A stretch of DNA of 64,000 nt from Leuconostoc mesenteroides subsp. mesenteroides ATCC 8293 (GCF_000014445.1 NC_008531.1:1929001-1993000); one strand, 5' to 3'. Numbered from the stretch's first letter, positions 52,207-61,865 are shown. Made by a program: numbers and translations. Notes: generated from the sequence alone by a model not told the origin.

Positions 52207-53423
52207 ACTGTTTTTTTAGTTCGTTTCGCCATTGTGATCGCTAACAAAGCTGTGATAATTAACATGATTATAAATACTGATAAAAAAAGAATTTTCATCC
52301 AACCTCGATCCATCATCATACCCGAATAAATGGGACCAATGACTCGACCTGAGCTGATCATCATTGAAACAAAACCTTGTGCCTGTCCAGCTACTTCTTT
52401 GGGGGTAATTTGCGCAACCCATGCTGGAACCTGCGGACTTTGTAACATTTCTCCAATCGTTAGTAATTCAAACACTAGCACAATTTGCCAAAACTCTTTT
52501 ACAAATATTAAAAAGAAAAAGCTAGAAGCAAAAATAATACTACCTAAAATAACTGAAACTTGATATGGTCGCTGATTTGCCCAATTAGAAACAAACTTCT
52601 GAAGCAAAATAATAGTTACGCCGTTAATCATCCATAAGTCTGCATAATTACGCGTTGGCATACCTAAACTTTTCATGTGCGGTGCCATCACGGTTTCCCA
52701 CAGCATGTAGGATAAATACGTAATGAACAGCAATGCCCCAATGGCAACTAAAACTGGCGTCAAGCGAAAACGTTGATTTGGTGCACCGACACTGCTTACT
52801 TTTTCTGTTCCTTCAGGCGTCGTAACGCCTGTTGCTTCAGTATTCGTGCGAACTACCGGAACATTAAATTTGGTTGCAATAATTAACATTAATGTAAAAT
52901 ATAATGCTGCCGAAATCATCATCAACAGGTTAAAACCGTAATCAAATAAATATCCTACTGCTAAGGTTCCCAAAACCACCCCAATATTCAACACAATGTA
53001 CATATTATTGAATACGATGCGCGTTTTTTCACCAGGAATTGTTGTGGCAAAAGAGTTAACTAACGTTTGTTCCGCGCCCATACCAAAATTAGCTAGCCAA
53101 ATAAAAAAGGCAAATACGGGCCACCCATTCCAAATAATTAGACTGGAAACAGCAATTAAGATGATAAAACTCGTAATTACCATCGCTTCATATGGCCGCC
53201 AATTATCAAATAGTTTGCCACCAACAAATGAGCCAACCATACTAATAAGTGATCCCACCATTAAAACTAGTCCCGCCATCGTAAAACTTTGGTGCAAAAC
53301 ACCGGTCATATAAAGTGTCGTGACTGGCCAAATCATTGAATTTCCAGTGTTGGATAATAAAGTACCAAAAAGTAGCCACTTTTCATCAAGTGGCCGCGGC
53401 TTATCAGTTAAGTCAATTTGCAT
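52191..53423 (-). CDS. MFS multidrug-type transporter
   Basis: 410 residues from MQIDLTDKPRPLDEKW with GGAGG four nt upstream; the longer frame would run into the promoter. Twelve hydrophobic helices, motif-A-like GSFVGGKLFDNWRPYEAM after helix 2, and a proline/glycine-rich segment VSMMISSGRVIGPIYSG late in the protein. Substrate unknown. Confidence 0.88.
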   Translation of the reverse strand: MQIDLTDKPRPLDEKWLLFGTLLSNTGNSMIWPVTTLYMTGVLHQSFTMAGLVLMVGSLISMVGSFVGGKLFDNWRPYEAMVITSFIILIAVSSLIIWNGWPVFAFFIWLANFGMGAEQTLVNSFATTIPGEKTRIVFNNMYIVLNIGVVLGTLAVGYLFDYGFNLLMMISAALYFTLMLIIATKFNVPVVRTNTEATGVTTPEGTEKVSSVGAPNQRFRLTPVLVAIGALLFITYLSYMLWETVMAPHMKSLGMPTRNYADLWMINGVTIILLQKFVSNWANQRPYQVSVILGSIIFASSFFFLIFVKEFWQIVLVFELLTIGEMLQSPQVPAWVAQITPKEVAGQAQGFVSMMISSGRVIGPIYSGMMMDRGWMKILFLSVFIIMLIITALLAITMAKRTKKTVENNK

Positions 53424-53498
53424 AAATCCTCCGAATAATAGAATAATTGTAACACGAAACCTATTCATATAACGGAAAATTAAGTGCTTAATTTATCA

Positions 53499-53639
53499 TC
53501 ATTTGCGCATATCCCGTTTGTTTTTTATTAATCGAAGGATGACATATATAATACCCATTAAAATTAGACCCTCGAACGCCACACCAATACCTAAAGTGAA
53601 AGTTAGAATTAAAAATAAAATAATAATCAAGTAAAACAT
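53499..53639 (-). CDS. 46-residue membrane protein
   Basis: Begins MFYLIIILFLILTFTLGIG, with two hydrophobic segments and a basic end KNKRDMRK. The ribosome-binding site (GGATGG) is weak. It stands alone between the MFS and zwf genes. Real expression is uncertain. The remaining 53640-53838 contains the zwf promoter region. Confidence 0.45.
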   Translation of the reverse strand: MFYLIIILFLILTFTLGIGVAFEGLILMGIIYVILRLIKNKRDMRK

Positions 53640-53838
53640 TTAGCACCATCCCGTTGTAAAATTATATTGTGAATATATAGTTTATTTAACATACTTAAAC
53701 CATATTTTTAGTATAAACTAGTCATTTAATCAATTTTTGACTTGTTCAACGCTTAATATGTTTGTGAATCCCGTACTTTTCCAGACCTTTTTGCGTTATA
53801 ATGGAGAGTGAATTTAATTATAATATAAGGGGAACATC

Positions 53839-55299
53839 ATGGTTTCAGAAATCAAAACGTTGGTAACTTTCTTTGGCGGAACTGGTGATTTAGCAAAGCG
53901 TAAGCTTTACCCATCAGTTTTCAACCTCTACAAAAAAGGATACTTACAAGAACACTTTGCCATTGTTGGGACAGCACGTCAACAATTAAGTGATGACGAG
54001 TTTAAGCAATTGGTTCGTGATTCAATTAAAGACTTTACTGAAGATCAAGCACAAGCTGAAGCGTTTATTGCGCATTTTTCTTACCGTGCGCACGATGTCA
54101 CAGATGCCGCTTCTTATGGTATCTTGAAGTCAGCGATCGAAGAAGCAGCAACCAAATTTGACATTGATGGCAATCGTATTTTCTATATGTCAGTTGCCCC
54201 TCGTTTCTTCGGTACAATCGCTAAATATTTGAAATCAGAAGGTTTGCTAGCTGAGACTGGCTACAATCGTTTGATGATTGAAAAGCCTTTTGGTACATCA
54301 TACGCCACCGCAGAAGAATTGCAAAGTGATTTGGAAAATGCATTTGATGATGACCAACTGTTCCGTATTGACCACTATCTTGGAAAAGAAATGGTACAAA
54401 ATATTGCAGCATTACGTTTTGGTAACCCAATCTTTGATGCCGCTTGGAATAAGGACTATATCAAAAACGTACAAGTAACTTTGGCTGAAGTTCTAGGTGT
54501 TGAAGAGCGTGCTGGTTACTACGATACCACTGGCGCCCTTTTGGATATGATTCAAAACCACACAATGCAAATTGTTGGTTGGTTAGCAATGGAAAAACCT
54601 GAATCATTCAATGATAAGGATATCCGTGCAGCTAAAAACGCCGCCTTCAATGCATTAAAGATTTATAACGAAGAAGAAGTGAATAAGTACTTCGTTCGTG
54701 CACAATATGGTGCTGGTGATACAGCTGATTACAAGCCATATTTGGAAGAAGCAGATGTCCCTGCTGACTCAAAGAACAACACATTCATTGCTGGTGAATT
54801 GCAGTTCGATTTGCCACGTTGGGAAGGTGTTCCTTTCTATGTTCGTTCAGGTAAGCGTTTGGCTGCCAAGCAAACACGTGTTGATATTGTATTTAAGGCT
54901 GGCACATTCAACTTTGGTTCAGAACAAGAAGCACAAGAATCAGTACTCTCAATCATCATTGATCCAAAGGGTGCTATTGAATTGAAGCTTAACGCTAAGT
55001 CAGTTGAAGATGCCTTCAACACCCGCACAATCAACTTGGATTGGGCAGTATCTGATGAAGACAAGAAGAACACACCAGAACCATACGAACGTATGATTCA
55101 CGATACAATGAATGGTGACGGATCAAACTTTGCTGATTGGAACGGTGTATCAATTGCTTGGAAGTTTGTTGACGCAATTACTGCCGTTTACGATGCAGAT
55201 AAAGCACCATTGGAGACATATAAGTCAGGTTCAATGGGTCCTGAAGCATCAGACAAGCTATTAGCTGAAAATGGCGATGCTTGGGTATTTAAAGGATAA
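53839..55299 (+). CDS. zwf: Glucose-6-phosphate 1-dehydrogenase, dual NAD/NADP type
   Basis: First enzyme of the 6-phosphogluconate/phosphoketolase pathway, 486 residues. Coenzyme fold TFFGGTGDLAKRKLYPS near 12; the Arg-Gln pair in VGTARQQ (about 47-48) is where L. mesenteroides accommodates both NADP and NAD. Substrate motif RIDHYLGKEMVQNI near 178 with the catalytic base His in MIQNHTMQ near 241. No cysteine is seen, another feature of the Leuconostoc enzyme. A TATAAT box lies at 53797-53802; ribosome-binding site GGGG. From memory it differs from the L. mesenteroides reference at scattered positions. Confidence 0.97.
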   Translation: MVSEIKTLVTFFGGTGDLAKRKLYPSVFNLYKKGYLQEHFAIVGTARQQLSDDEFKQLVRDSIKDFTEDQAQAEAFIAHFSYRAHDVTDAASYGILKSAIEEAATKFDIDGNRIFYMSVAPRFFGTIAKYLKSEGLLAETGYNRLMIEKPFGTSYATAEELQSDLENAFDDDQLFRIDHYLGKEMVQNIAALRFGNPIFDAAWNKDYIKNVQVTLAEVLGVEERAGYYDTTGALLDMIQNHTMQIVGWLAMEKPESFNDKDIRAAKNAAFNALKIYNEEEVNKYFVRAQYGAGDTADYKPYLEEADVPADSKNNTFIAGELQFDLPRWEGVPFYVRSGKRLAAKQTRVDIVFKAGTFNFGSEQEAQESVLSIIIDPKGAIELKLNAKSVEDAFNTRTINLDWAVSDEDKKNTPEPYERMIHDTMNGDGSNFADWNGVSIAWKFVDAITAVYDADKAPLETYKSGSMGPEASDKLLAENGDAWVFKG

Positions 55300-55308
55300 G
55301 CACATTTA

Positions 55309-55346
55309 AAAAGACCATCAAACAAATCTTTGTTTGACGGTCTTTT
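55309..55346. terminator. Terminator between zwf and the carboxypeptidase gene
   Basis: AAAAGACCaTCAAACA pairs with TGTTTGAcGGTCTTTT, then T; A-run on the other side makes it usable in both directions. Confidence 0.88.
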
Positions 55347-56245
55347 TATATTGTCTGATTTAAGATGCGTTTGGTTTCACGGAAAACGGCTGACAAATTG
55401 GTGTATTGATCAGCATGCAATACAACCGTGATATAATGCTTCCCTTTATATGTAAATAATCCCACATAAGAAACGCCTGATTTAACAGAGATACCAAGTT
55501 TAGCACCGGTGACCGTATATTTCGTATTTTTAAAATAATTTTTCATTAAAACATAATTACTATCTTGTGTAATGCCATCAAATTGATTTTGTGATTGATG
55601 AACAATTCTCTTTATTCGTGGTGTTTTTTCTAAAATATTATCAGTCATAAGCGCAACATCAACAGCAGACATCTTATTTTCTGCATTATCAGGCGCCTTA
55701 ACGCCATCATCCATTGCTTCATCATTACGGATTCCTGCTGCATTATACCATTGCGCTGATGCAAGTCCCCAAGACTGACTAGTCTTAGTCATTAATTTAA
55801 CAAACTTTGTTTGTGAACCACTAACCTGATCACCTAAGGCAATAGCCGCGTCATTAGCTGATAACTGTAAGGCAGCACGCAATAATTCATCTGCTGAATA
55901 GGATTGATTACTATCCAAATTCACACTTGCCAGATTAGATTCTTCTCCGATTTTCATCGTGTTTGACGACGGCTGCACTTGCGTGCCTAAAGGTAACTTT
56001 TTTAGTACCAAATAGCCCGTCATTAATTTACTAATTGACGCAATCGCTAAAGATTTATGAGCGTTTTTTTCGGACAAAATTTTATCTGTATCCGCATTCA
56101 TCACCACCGCTGCTTTCGCCGTTGTTGTGATTTTTTTAATTGATTTCTTTTTTTCACTTGCTTGGATTTGTTGTTGCCCATTCACAGGAAATGCTGTACT
56201 CAATGTCACAATACAAAATGCTGCCAGTAGTCCGCTTTTCTTCAT
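55346..56245 (-). CDS. dacA: D-alanyl-D-alanine carboxypeptidase (PBP5-like, DacA type)
   Basis: 299 residues from MKKSGLLAAFCIVTLSTAFPV, a signal peptide. Penicillin-binding motifs: SISKLM (SxxK) near 70, SAND (SxN) near 130, KSG near 255. It trims the pentapeptide side chain of peptidoglycan. Short for the family: no room for the C-terminal amphipathic membrane anchor of PBP5. No ribosome-binding site; the -10 box TACAAT ends seven bases before the ATG, so the mRNA appears leaderless. Confidence 0.85.
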   Translation of the reverse strand: MKKSGLLAAFCIVTLSTAFPVNGQQQIQASEKKKSIKKITTTAKAAVVMNADTDKILSEKNAHKSLAIASISKLMTGYLVLKKLPLGTQVQPSSNTMKIGEESNLASVNLDSNQSYSADELLRAALQLSANDAAIALGDQVSGSQTKFVKLMTKTSQSWGLASAQWYNAAGIRNDEAMDDGVKAPDNAENKMSAVDVALMTDNILEKTPRIKRIVHQSQNQFDGITQDSNYVLMKNYFKNTKYTVTGAKLGISVKSGVSYVGLFTYKGKHYITVVLHADQYTNLSAVFRETKRILNQTI

Positions 56246-56252
56246 GACTATA

Positions 56253-56326
56253 ATTGTACTCAAAAATAACCTATTGACAATAGCTTCGCTTACATTATAT
56301 AATTAACTGGTTAATTAACCAGTAAA
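56253..56326. promoter_or_regulatory. Back-to-back promoters with two AdcR/ZitR-type boxes
   Basis: The sequence TTGACAA at 56274-56280 supplies TTGACA for the plus strand (with TATAAT at 56298-56303) and TTGTCA for the minus strand (with TACAAT at 56253-56258, 16-nt spacer). Over and after the plus -10 lie TTAACTGGTTAA (56303-56314) and TTAACCAGTAAA (56315-56326), a perfect and a one-mismatch copy of the TTAACYRGTTAA box of zinc-responsive AdcR/ZitR. Confidence 0.8.
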
Positions 56327-56340
56327 CTAAAGAGGTGTTT

Positions 56341-56781
56341 ATGGAAAAAACAGATAAGATTATTCAAGAGCTTAACTCTTTTGTTCAAGAATACGCTACT
56401 AATTCTGAACTCGTAGCGGCAACTGCTAGACAAAAGATCAATTCAACACAAGCCCACTTACTGATGTTGCTTAAAATTCTGCAATCGCAGACTAACACAG
56501 AATTAGCTGCTGCAATGAATCTATCAAAGCCTGCTATCACCAAAGCTATTAAAAACCTGATGCGCTATCATTATGTCATAGCGGTGGTAGATGATTCTGA
56601 TAAACGGAGCACTCACTATTTACTGACTGAAGATGGCGAAAAATTGGCACAACTCCACGAGCAGGCCCACGCCACGATGCACGATGATATTCATACCATC
56701 ATGGCTGATTTCACACAGGAACAACAACAAACCATCACCCAGTTTTTAACAAAACTCAATAAAATAGGAAATAACTCATGA
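56341..56781 (+). CDS. adcR: Zinc-responsive MarR-family repressor (AdcR/ZitR)
   Basis: 146 residues from MEKTDKIIQELNSF, with GAGG five nt upstream. Winged helix about 50-105 (NTELAAAMNLSKPAITKAIKNLMRYHYV; DKRSTHYLLTEDG). The C-terminal helix is rich in His (HEQAHATMHDDIH), as expected for the zinc sites. Two operator boxes precede it, indicating autoregulation. The next gene starts 4 bp before this stop. Confidence 0.9.
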   Translation: MEKTDKIIQELNSFVQEYATNSELVAATARQKINSTQAHLLMLLKILQSQTNTELAAAMNLSKPAITKAIKNLMRYHYVIAVVDDSDKRSTHYLLTEDGEKLAQLHEQAHATMHDDIHTIMADFTQEQQQTITQFLTKLNKIGNNS

Positions 56782-57659
56782 AAAAAATAATTATAGCACT
56801 CTCTGCCATTGTCGTCATCGTCATTGGTGTTGCCTTATTCAGAGGTAACTCCTCGTCGTCATCCAATCAAAAAATAACTATTGTTGCTTCAACAGACTTC
56901 TACGCCGAAATCGCCAAAACAGTAGTTGGTGAACACGGTACAGCAACTGCTATTATCAAGGACGCGAATGTTTCTCCCGAAGATTATGAGCCAACAACCA
57001 CGGTTGCTAAAAAGGTTAGTGGTGCTGATATCGTTCTTGCTAATGGTCTAGGATATGACGCATGGCTAAATAAGCTTGCCAAAACTTCTAAAAATACAAA
57101 ACTTATTCGCGTCGGCGAAGATGTTTTAAATAAAAAAACAGGCGTCAACCCGCACTTGTGGAATGATCCTGAAACGATGAGTAAAACAGCAAATTACCTA
57201 GCAACTGAGCTTGGTAAGAAAGACCCTAAAAACCGCGATTATTACAAAAAGAACGCCAAAAAGTACGTCGCTAGCCTGAAACCTGTGAATGATTTAATCA
57301 CAAAAATATCCAAAAAGGCTGATGGCCAAACCGTTGCCCAAACTGAACCTGTTTTTGAGTATATGCTAGATGCCTTAGGATACAAAATAATGGATACAGA
57401 TTTCTCTGAAGCAATTGAGGAAGGTAATGATCCTTCACCCGCAACATTAGCTGCACTTAAATCAGCAATTACAAACCATAAAATTGCCTTCTTCGTTAAT
57501 AATACTCAGACATCAAGTTCAACTGTCTCTAACTTAATCGATTTAGCAAAGAAAAATGACATCCCCGTTGTTAATGTAACTGAAACCATTCCAAACGGTG
57601 AAAACTATGTTAGTTGGAAGCTAAAAGAACTGAAAGCAATCGAAAAAGTTACGCAATAA
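56778..57659 (+). CDS. adcA: Zinc/manganese ABC transporter substrate-binding protein
   Basis: 293 residues of the ZnuA/TroA cluster A-I. N-terminal hydrophobic segment without a lipobox cysteine, so it is either anchored by an uncleaved helix or secreted. The metal-site loops are recognisable: SPEDYEPTT near 72 (usually P-H-D/E-Y-E-P), VNPHLWNDPE near 123, QTEPVFEYML near 190. The first ligand position is Glu where His is usual. No permease or ATPase gene follows, so the partner genes must lie elsewhere. It overlaps adcR by 4 bp. Confidence 0.85.
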   Translation: MKKIIIALSAIVVIVIGVALFRGNSSSSSNQKITIVASTDFYAEIAKTVVGEHGTATAIIKDANVSPEDYEPTTTVAKKVSGADIVLANGLGYDAWLNKLAKTSKNTKLIRVGEDVLNKKTGVNPHLWNDPETMSKTANYLATELGKKDPKNRDYYKKNAKKYVASLKPVNDLITKISKKADGQTVAQTEPVFEYMLDALGYKIMDTDFSEAIEEGNDPSPATLAALKSAITNHKIAFFVNNTQTSSSTVSNLIDLAKKNDIPVVNVTETIPNGENYVSWKLKELKAIEKVTQ

Positions 57660-57680
57660 AAACCTCTCTGAAAAAAATTA

Positions 57681-57722
57681 AAAAGATCAGTTATCCAAAT
57701 CATAAAGATAGCTGATCTTTTT
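57681..57722 (+). terminator. Terminator of the adcR-adcA operon
   Basis: AAAAGATCAG pairs with CTGATCTTTT (57712-57721), with some loop pairing, followed by T. Confidence 0.8.
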
Positions 57723-57763
57723 AGCATTAATTTGCCTACCAATGAAATACTTTATATCTAACC

Positions 57764-58474
57764 CTATTTTGTCGCATAGTGTGCCGCCGCGGCACCCAAA
57801 TTAAAACGAGAAATTCTAACTTTTTTGAAGCCCGACTTTAGCAGCAATTGCCCAAGCGTCATATAGTCCATAAAATGTTCTGTTGTTTCATCAAGATATT
57901 TGTATTCCTGATATTTTCCTTTAGCAAAAACACGCCCAAATAATGGCATGACATGACCGAAATATAACTGCCAAAATGGTTTAACAAGAGGGCTATCGGG
58001 TTGCGATGTTTCTAAAATGACAAGCTGTCCGCCTGGCTTTAAAATACGATACATTTCTTTGATTCCTTGTTTTGGATCAGGTAAATTACGTAATCCAAAA
58101 CCAATGGTCACAATATCAAAGCTGTTATCAGGAAATTCTAAATCCATCACATCTCCTTGCTCAAGTGTGATTTTTTCCGAATAGTCACTTATATCAACCT
58201 TTGTTTGCCCGACCACAAGCATGGATTCACTGAAGTCTAAGCCAATGATCTCAGAATCAGAGTCACTGTTTTCTGCCAATGCAATTGCCCAATCAGCAGT
58301 GCCGGTAGCTAAATCAATGATTTGCGCTTTTCTTGGAAAGACCATTTTATCCATAACTTTTTGGCGCCATTTTTTGTGTGCCCCTAGACTGATAATGTTA
58401 TTCATCTTGTCATATTCTGGTGCAATTGTATTGAATAAAGATTTCACATCTGTATTTTTTGGAGATAATGTCAT
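57764..58474 (-). CDS. menG: Demethylmenaquinone methyltransferase
   Basis: UbiE/MenG type, 236 residues. VKSLFNTIAPEYDKMNNIISLGAHKKWR start, SAM motif I IDLATGTADWAIAL near 50, motif VTIGFGLRNLPDPKQGIKEMYRILKPGGQLVILE near 115-145, and YLDETTEHFMDYMTLGQLL. It methylates demethylmenaquinone. Its ATG overlaps the menE stop (ATGA). Confidence 0.93.
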   Translation of the reverse strand: MTLSPKNTDVKSLFNTIAPEYDKMNNIISLGAHKKWRQKVMDKMVFPRKAQIIDLATGTADWAIALAENSDSDSEIIGLDFSESMLVVGQTKVDISDYSEKITLEQGDVMDLEFPDNSFDIVTIGFGLRNLPDPKQGIKEMYRILKPGGQLVILETSQPDSPLVKPFWQLYFGHVMPLFGRVFAKGKYQEYKYLDETTEHFMDYMTLGQLLLKSGFKKVRISRFNLGAAAAHYATK

Positions 58475-59910
58475 ATCAATTCCTTTAATCTTTCAAGTTC
58501 AGCTAGGAAAGGTTTACGTTGTGTTTTTCCACTAGCAGTAGTGTGCCAGCTTTGAGCCAGATAAAATCGTTTTGGTATTTTATAATGCGCAATACGCTCT
58601 CGACCGAATTGAATTAAAGCATCTTTTTTCAATTCTTCACCCAAAACGATAGCTATTGGCACTGAACCCCACTTTTGATCCGACACCCCGACGACGACTA
58701 TTTTATTTAATCCTGGGTATTCTGCGTAAATATCTTCAACTTCATTGGGAAAAATATTCTCACCACCTGAATTTATCATATCACCTTCACGCCCTTGGAC
58801 AAACAAATATCCTTCAGCATCCAAATAACCATAATCTTCAGTATTAAACCAACCATCTATCATATGTTCAGCTAGTTTATCTGGTTGATTGAGATATCCT
58901 GTCGTTAGCGTTGGTGATTGAATCCAAATATTCCCTTGCTGGGACACTTTTCCAGCATGATCAGCAATTTTTAAACGAACTGGAAATAATGGTTTCCCCA
59001 CAGAACCCACTTTTTGAACCGCATCTTTTGCATCAAGCGCCACAATTTGCGAGGCAGTCTCTGTCATGCCATACGATTGAATGACAGGAATTTGGTGAAG
59101 CTGTGCCTGTTTCAATGTTACAAGGTCTGTTGGTCCACCGCCAAGAAGCATTGACCGAAAATGATTATTATAATGAGCACCTTTTGGTAGGTCAGCAACT
59201 AACTGTTTTAACATCACTGGAACGACTGATATAGCAGTAATCGATTGTTCAATCAACAGTTCATTAATCTGATGGGCATCAAATTTAGATTGTAAGACCA
59301 CGCGCATACCATAAATTAATCCACGCATAATGATCGAAAATCCACTAATGTGGAAGATAGGTACAACAGCTAACCAACTATCATCAGATGTTAATCCTAA
59401 ATTCAAAGCACTCCCCATCGCAGAATAGAAATGGTTTTGATATGTTTGCATAACACCCTTGGCTTTACTCGTTGTACCCGAAGTATACATGATACTTGTC
59501 ACAAAGTCTTCAGGAAAAGTTTCAATTGGTGTTATCTTTTGCTGTGTGGACAAATCACTGAACTTAATTTGCTTATCAATACTTAGCTCGCTCATGTAAT
59601 CATCATCTGTTAAAACAGTTGTCACACCCGCATCTGCAAGCTGATAATTAATTTCTGCTACTGATAAACGCCAGTTTATAAAAACGATGGTCTTGCCAAG
59701 TTGCTGCAAAGCCATAATCACCAAGTATCCCGTGAGCGTATTATTCATTATCAATGCCACGCGAGAATTATCTTGGGTAACTTTCGCAATTTTTTTGGCC
59801 ATATTGTGTGCTTGGTCAGCCACTTCTTGAAATGTTAATTGTTTATTTTTATACTGTACGGCGATCCGATTCGGCGTAAGCCGTGCACGTTTTGTAAGCC
59901 AGTTTTCCAT
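58471..59910 (-). CDS. menE: o-Succinylbenzoate--CoA ligase
   Basis: Adenylate-forming enzyme, 479 residues: MYTSGTTSKAKGVMQTYQNH near 152 (AMP/P-loop), IQSYGMTETASQ near 285, GWFNTEDYGYLDAEGYLFVQGREGDMI near 355-380, VSDQKWGSVPIA and the C-terminal catalytic Lys in SGKTQRKPF. The neighbouring menG gene supports menaquinone synthesis over generic acyl-CoA synthesis. Other men genes are not in the window. Confidence 0.9.
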   Translation of the reverse strand: MENWLTKRARLTPNRIAVQYKNKQLTFQEVADQAHNMAKKIAKVTQDNSRVALIMNNTLTGYLVIMALQQLGKTIVFINWRLSVAEINYQLADAGVTTVLTDDDYMSELSIDKQIKFSDLSTQQKITPIETFPEDFVTSIMYTSGTTSKAKGVMQTYQNHFYSAMGSALNLGLTSDDSWLAVVPIFHISGFSIIMRGLIYGMRVVLQSKFDAHQINELLIEQSITAISVVPVMLKQLVADLPKGAHYNNHFRSMLLGGGPTDLVTLKQAQLHQIPVIQSYGMTETASQIVALDAKDAVQKVGSVGKPLFPVRLKIADHAGKVSQQGNIWIQSPTLTTGYLNQPDKLAEHMIDGWFNTEDYGYLDAEGYLFVQGREGDMINSGGENIFPNEVEDIYAEYPGLNKIVVVGVSDQKWGSVPIAIVLGEELKKDALIQFGRERIAHYKIPKRFYLAQSWHTTASGKTQRKPFLAELERLKELI

Positions 59911-59985
59911 TTTTATATCATACCGCAGAATTTCTTTGAAAACAAAAATGTTGCTGTGTCACAAATATTGGTTTTATGGCTAAAA

Positions 59986-60501
59986 TTACTCAACCTGAGC
60001 TTCAATTCCTAATTCTGAGACTGCGTTGAGATAGTCATCGTCAGAGATTTCATCTGTCGTACGCAATAGATGGAAAGTCCCGCCCATATTTTTAGTCACG
60101 AGATGCGCATCGTTAACCCCATTGCGCTTATAAAAATCATATCGTTTCACACGTTGCATTTCATTATCTGCCTGTTGGCCTGTGATTTCTGATTCTAATA
60201 TTACCCCATTTGGGTACTGCTCTTTTAATGCAGCAATTGTTTTACTCCCAATCCCTCTTCCACGAATATTCGCATCAACGGCAAAATAGAGCACAAATAC
60301 TTTTTGTGCTGATATTTCAACCAATAACAAAATACCAACTGGTTGTTCATCAACAACTAAAGCCATCTTAACGGGTTCTTTTGTCTTAGCCAGCTGAGCT
60401 AACTGCATAAAATCAAGGCGTTCATATTCTGGAAATGATTGCATATAAATGTCTTGCCAATAAGCTTTATCCTCTTCGGTTACGTTAACAATTTTTATCA
60501 T
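59986..60501 (-). CDS. GNAT-family N-acetyltransferase
   Basis: 171 residues from MIKIVNVTEEDKAYWQDIYMQSFPEYER, with GGAG nine nt upstream; the longer frame lacks support. Acetyl-CoA segment LYFAVDANIRGRGIGSKTIAALKEQY near 75-100, followed by ILESEI and KRYDFYKRNGV. Function unknown. Confidence 0.85.
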   Translation of the reverse strand: MIKIVNVTEEDKAYWQDIYMQSFPEYERLDFMQLAQLAKTKEPVKMALVVDEQPVGILLLVEISAQKVFVLYFAVDANIRGRGIGSKTIAALKEQYPNGVILESEITGQQADNEMQRVKRYDFYKRNGVNDAHLVTKNMGGTFHLLRTTDEISDDDYLNAVSELGIEAQVE

Positions 60502-60658
60502 TAGAATGATCTCCATGTACATAGTAGCGATTGTTCTCATTTTATCATAATTCAAAGAAAGATAGGTCTACGCTATTTAAAATAAAAAACGCACCAAGCG
60601 TATCAACTTAAAGTAACACTTTTTTGATCTGCCTTAGTGTATTTTTTATGATGATGGT

Positions 60659-61684
60659 TCAAATTATTTGTTCTTTATCAGCTAATTTAAACACGTGCCA
60701 AATAGTAATCGCAACGACCCATGCGATAACAAACAATGCGACCAGTATGACGCCCATCTGGTTAAAATCTAGCGAAGCCGCCCATCGTGTCAATGCGTTG
60801 TTCCAATTAAACATAACGCTAAATGACTGAACAAAATCAATAAATCCAATAAATCCGGCTGCCATTATAGAAATCCCTGTAATTGTTAAATTGTAATACA
60901 CTTTACGATAAGGTGATGAAAATACCCAACGATACGTCGTACTCATAAAAAAACCATCAATGGTATCCATCAAACACATACCAGCAGTAAATAATAACGG
61001 AAAAGCTAATGTTGCATACCAGGGAACTCCCGCATTTGCAGCTGTGGCAGATGTTGCTAATACCGCAATCTGAGTAGCAGTATCAAAACCTAATCCGAAA
61101 AGAAATCCAACAATTGCTACTTGCCAGTTATGCTTAATCATTCCTAATAGTTTCAAAAATAAACGATAAATCTTAGATGAATTGATTTGGTCATCTGTAC
61201 CTGCTCTGGTATGATGATTACGCATAGCGACAAACTTCACCCAGATATCATGCAAGATAACACTATTCACGATGGCCAACATCATCAACATGGTAGCTGC
61301 AATAAGTGTTCCTAAGGCGCCTCCTATTTGCTCAAAAATAGGCATAGAATGTTTTGCCCATTCTACAAACAGAACGGTTACCAATGCCATCAACACCACA
61401 ACCATTGAATGTCCAAATGAAAAACTAAAACCAACGCCGCGTGTATTTTTACCATCATTAAGCATCTTGCGTGTCATGTTGTCAATTGCTGCAATATGAT
61501 CCACATCAAAAGCATGCCGCAATCCCATTGTGAAGGAAAGATAGGCTATCGCTATCATTTCAGGATATTGTGTAGCACTTGTCATTAACAACAGCATTCC
61601 CGATACCAAAAAAAGAATAATTATTGCCCCATAGCGTATCGCATCGGACTGAATAGTTGCTTGTTTTTTTATATTTAACATCAT
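60659..61684 (-). CDS. Nickel/cobalt permease, NiCoT (HoxN/HupN/NixA) family
   Basis: 341 residues, about eight transmembrane helices. Family signature HAFDVDHIAAIDNMTRK near 55-72 (His/Asp metal site), SFSFGHSMVVVLMA near 85, and GFLFGLGFDTATQIAVLA near 190. Imports Ni2+ and/or Co2+. No nickel enzyme is encoded nearby. Upstream at 61866-62109 is a Leu-rich leader-peptide attenuator whose terminator ends 180 nt before this gene, so it may be controlled by it. GGGAG ribosome-binding site. Confidence 0.88.
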   Translation of the reverse strand: MMLNIKKQATIQSDAIRYGAIIILFLVSGMLLLMTSATQYPEMIAIAYLSFTMGLRHAFDVDHIAAIDNMTRKMLNDGKNTRGVGFSFSFGHSMVVVLMALVTVLFVEWAKHSMPIFEQIGGALGTLIAATMLMMLAIVNSVILHDIWVKFVAMRNHHTRAGTDDQINSSKIYRLFLKLLGMIKHNWQVAIVGFLFGLGFDTATQIAVLATSATAANAGVPWYATLAFPLLFTAGMCLMDTIDGFFMSTTYRWVFSSPYRKVYYNLTITGISIMAAGFIGFIDFVQSFSVMFNWNNALTRWAASLDFNQMGVILVALFVIAWVVAITIWHVFKLADKEQII

Positions 61685-61865
61685 AAATTTTTCTCCCTTT
61701 TTGCTGTAGAAATAAGATTATCACAGCACCTGTTATTGCGTAAATATGCTGAACAAATTGTGTCCCTAATGAACTAAACATGTCCTTTCATACTACATTC
61801 GATTATTTTTTAGCACGATGCTCATTCGAATTCGCGCTACTACCTCTTTAAGTTGAAAAGGACAA

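Noticed and set aside
61560..61781. 73-codon minus-strand ORF with a GGAC site upstream of the NiCoT gene
   Set aside because: Its 3' part runs in another frame through the NiCoT coding start. The hydrophobic segment is interesting, but no domain or conservation can be shown; the NiCoT start with GGGAG is better supported.
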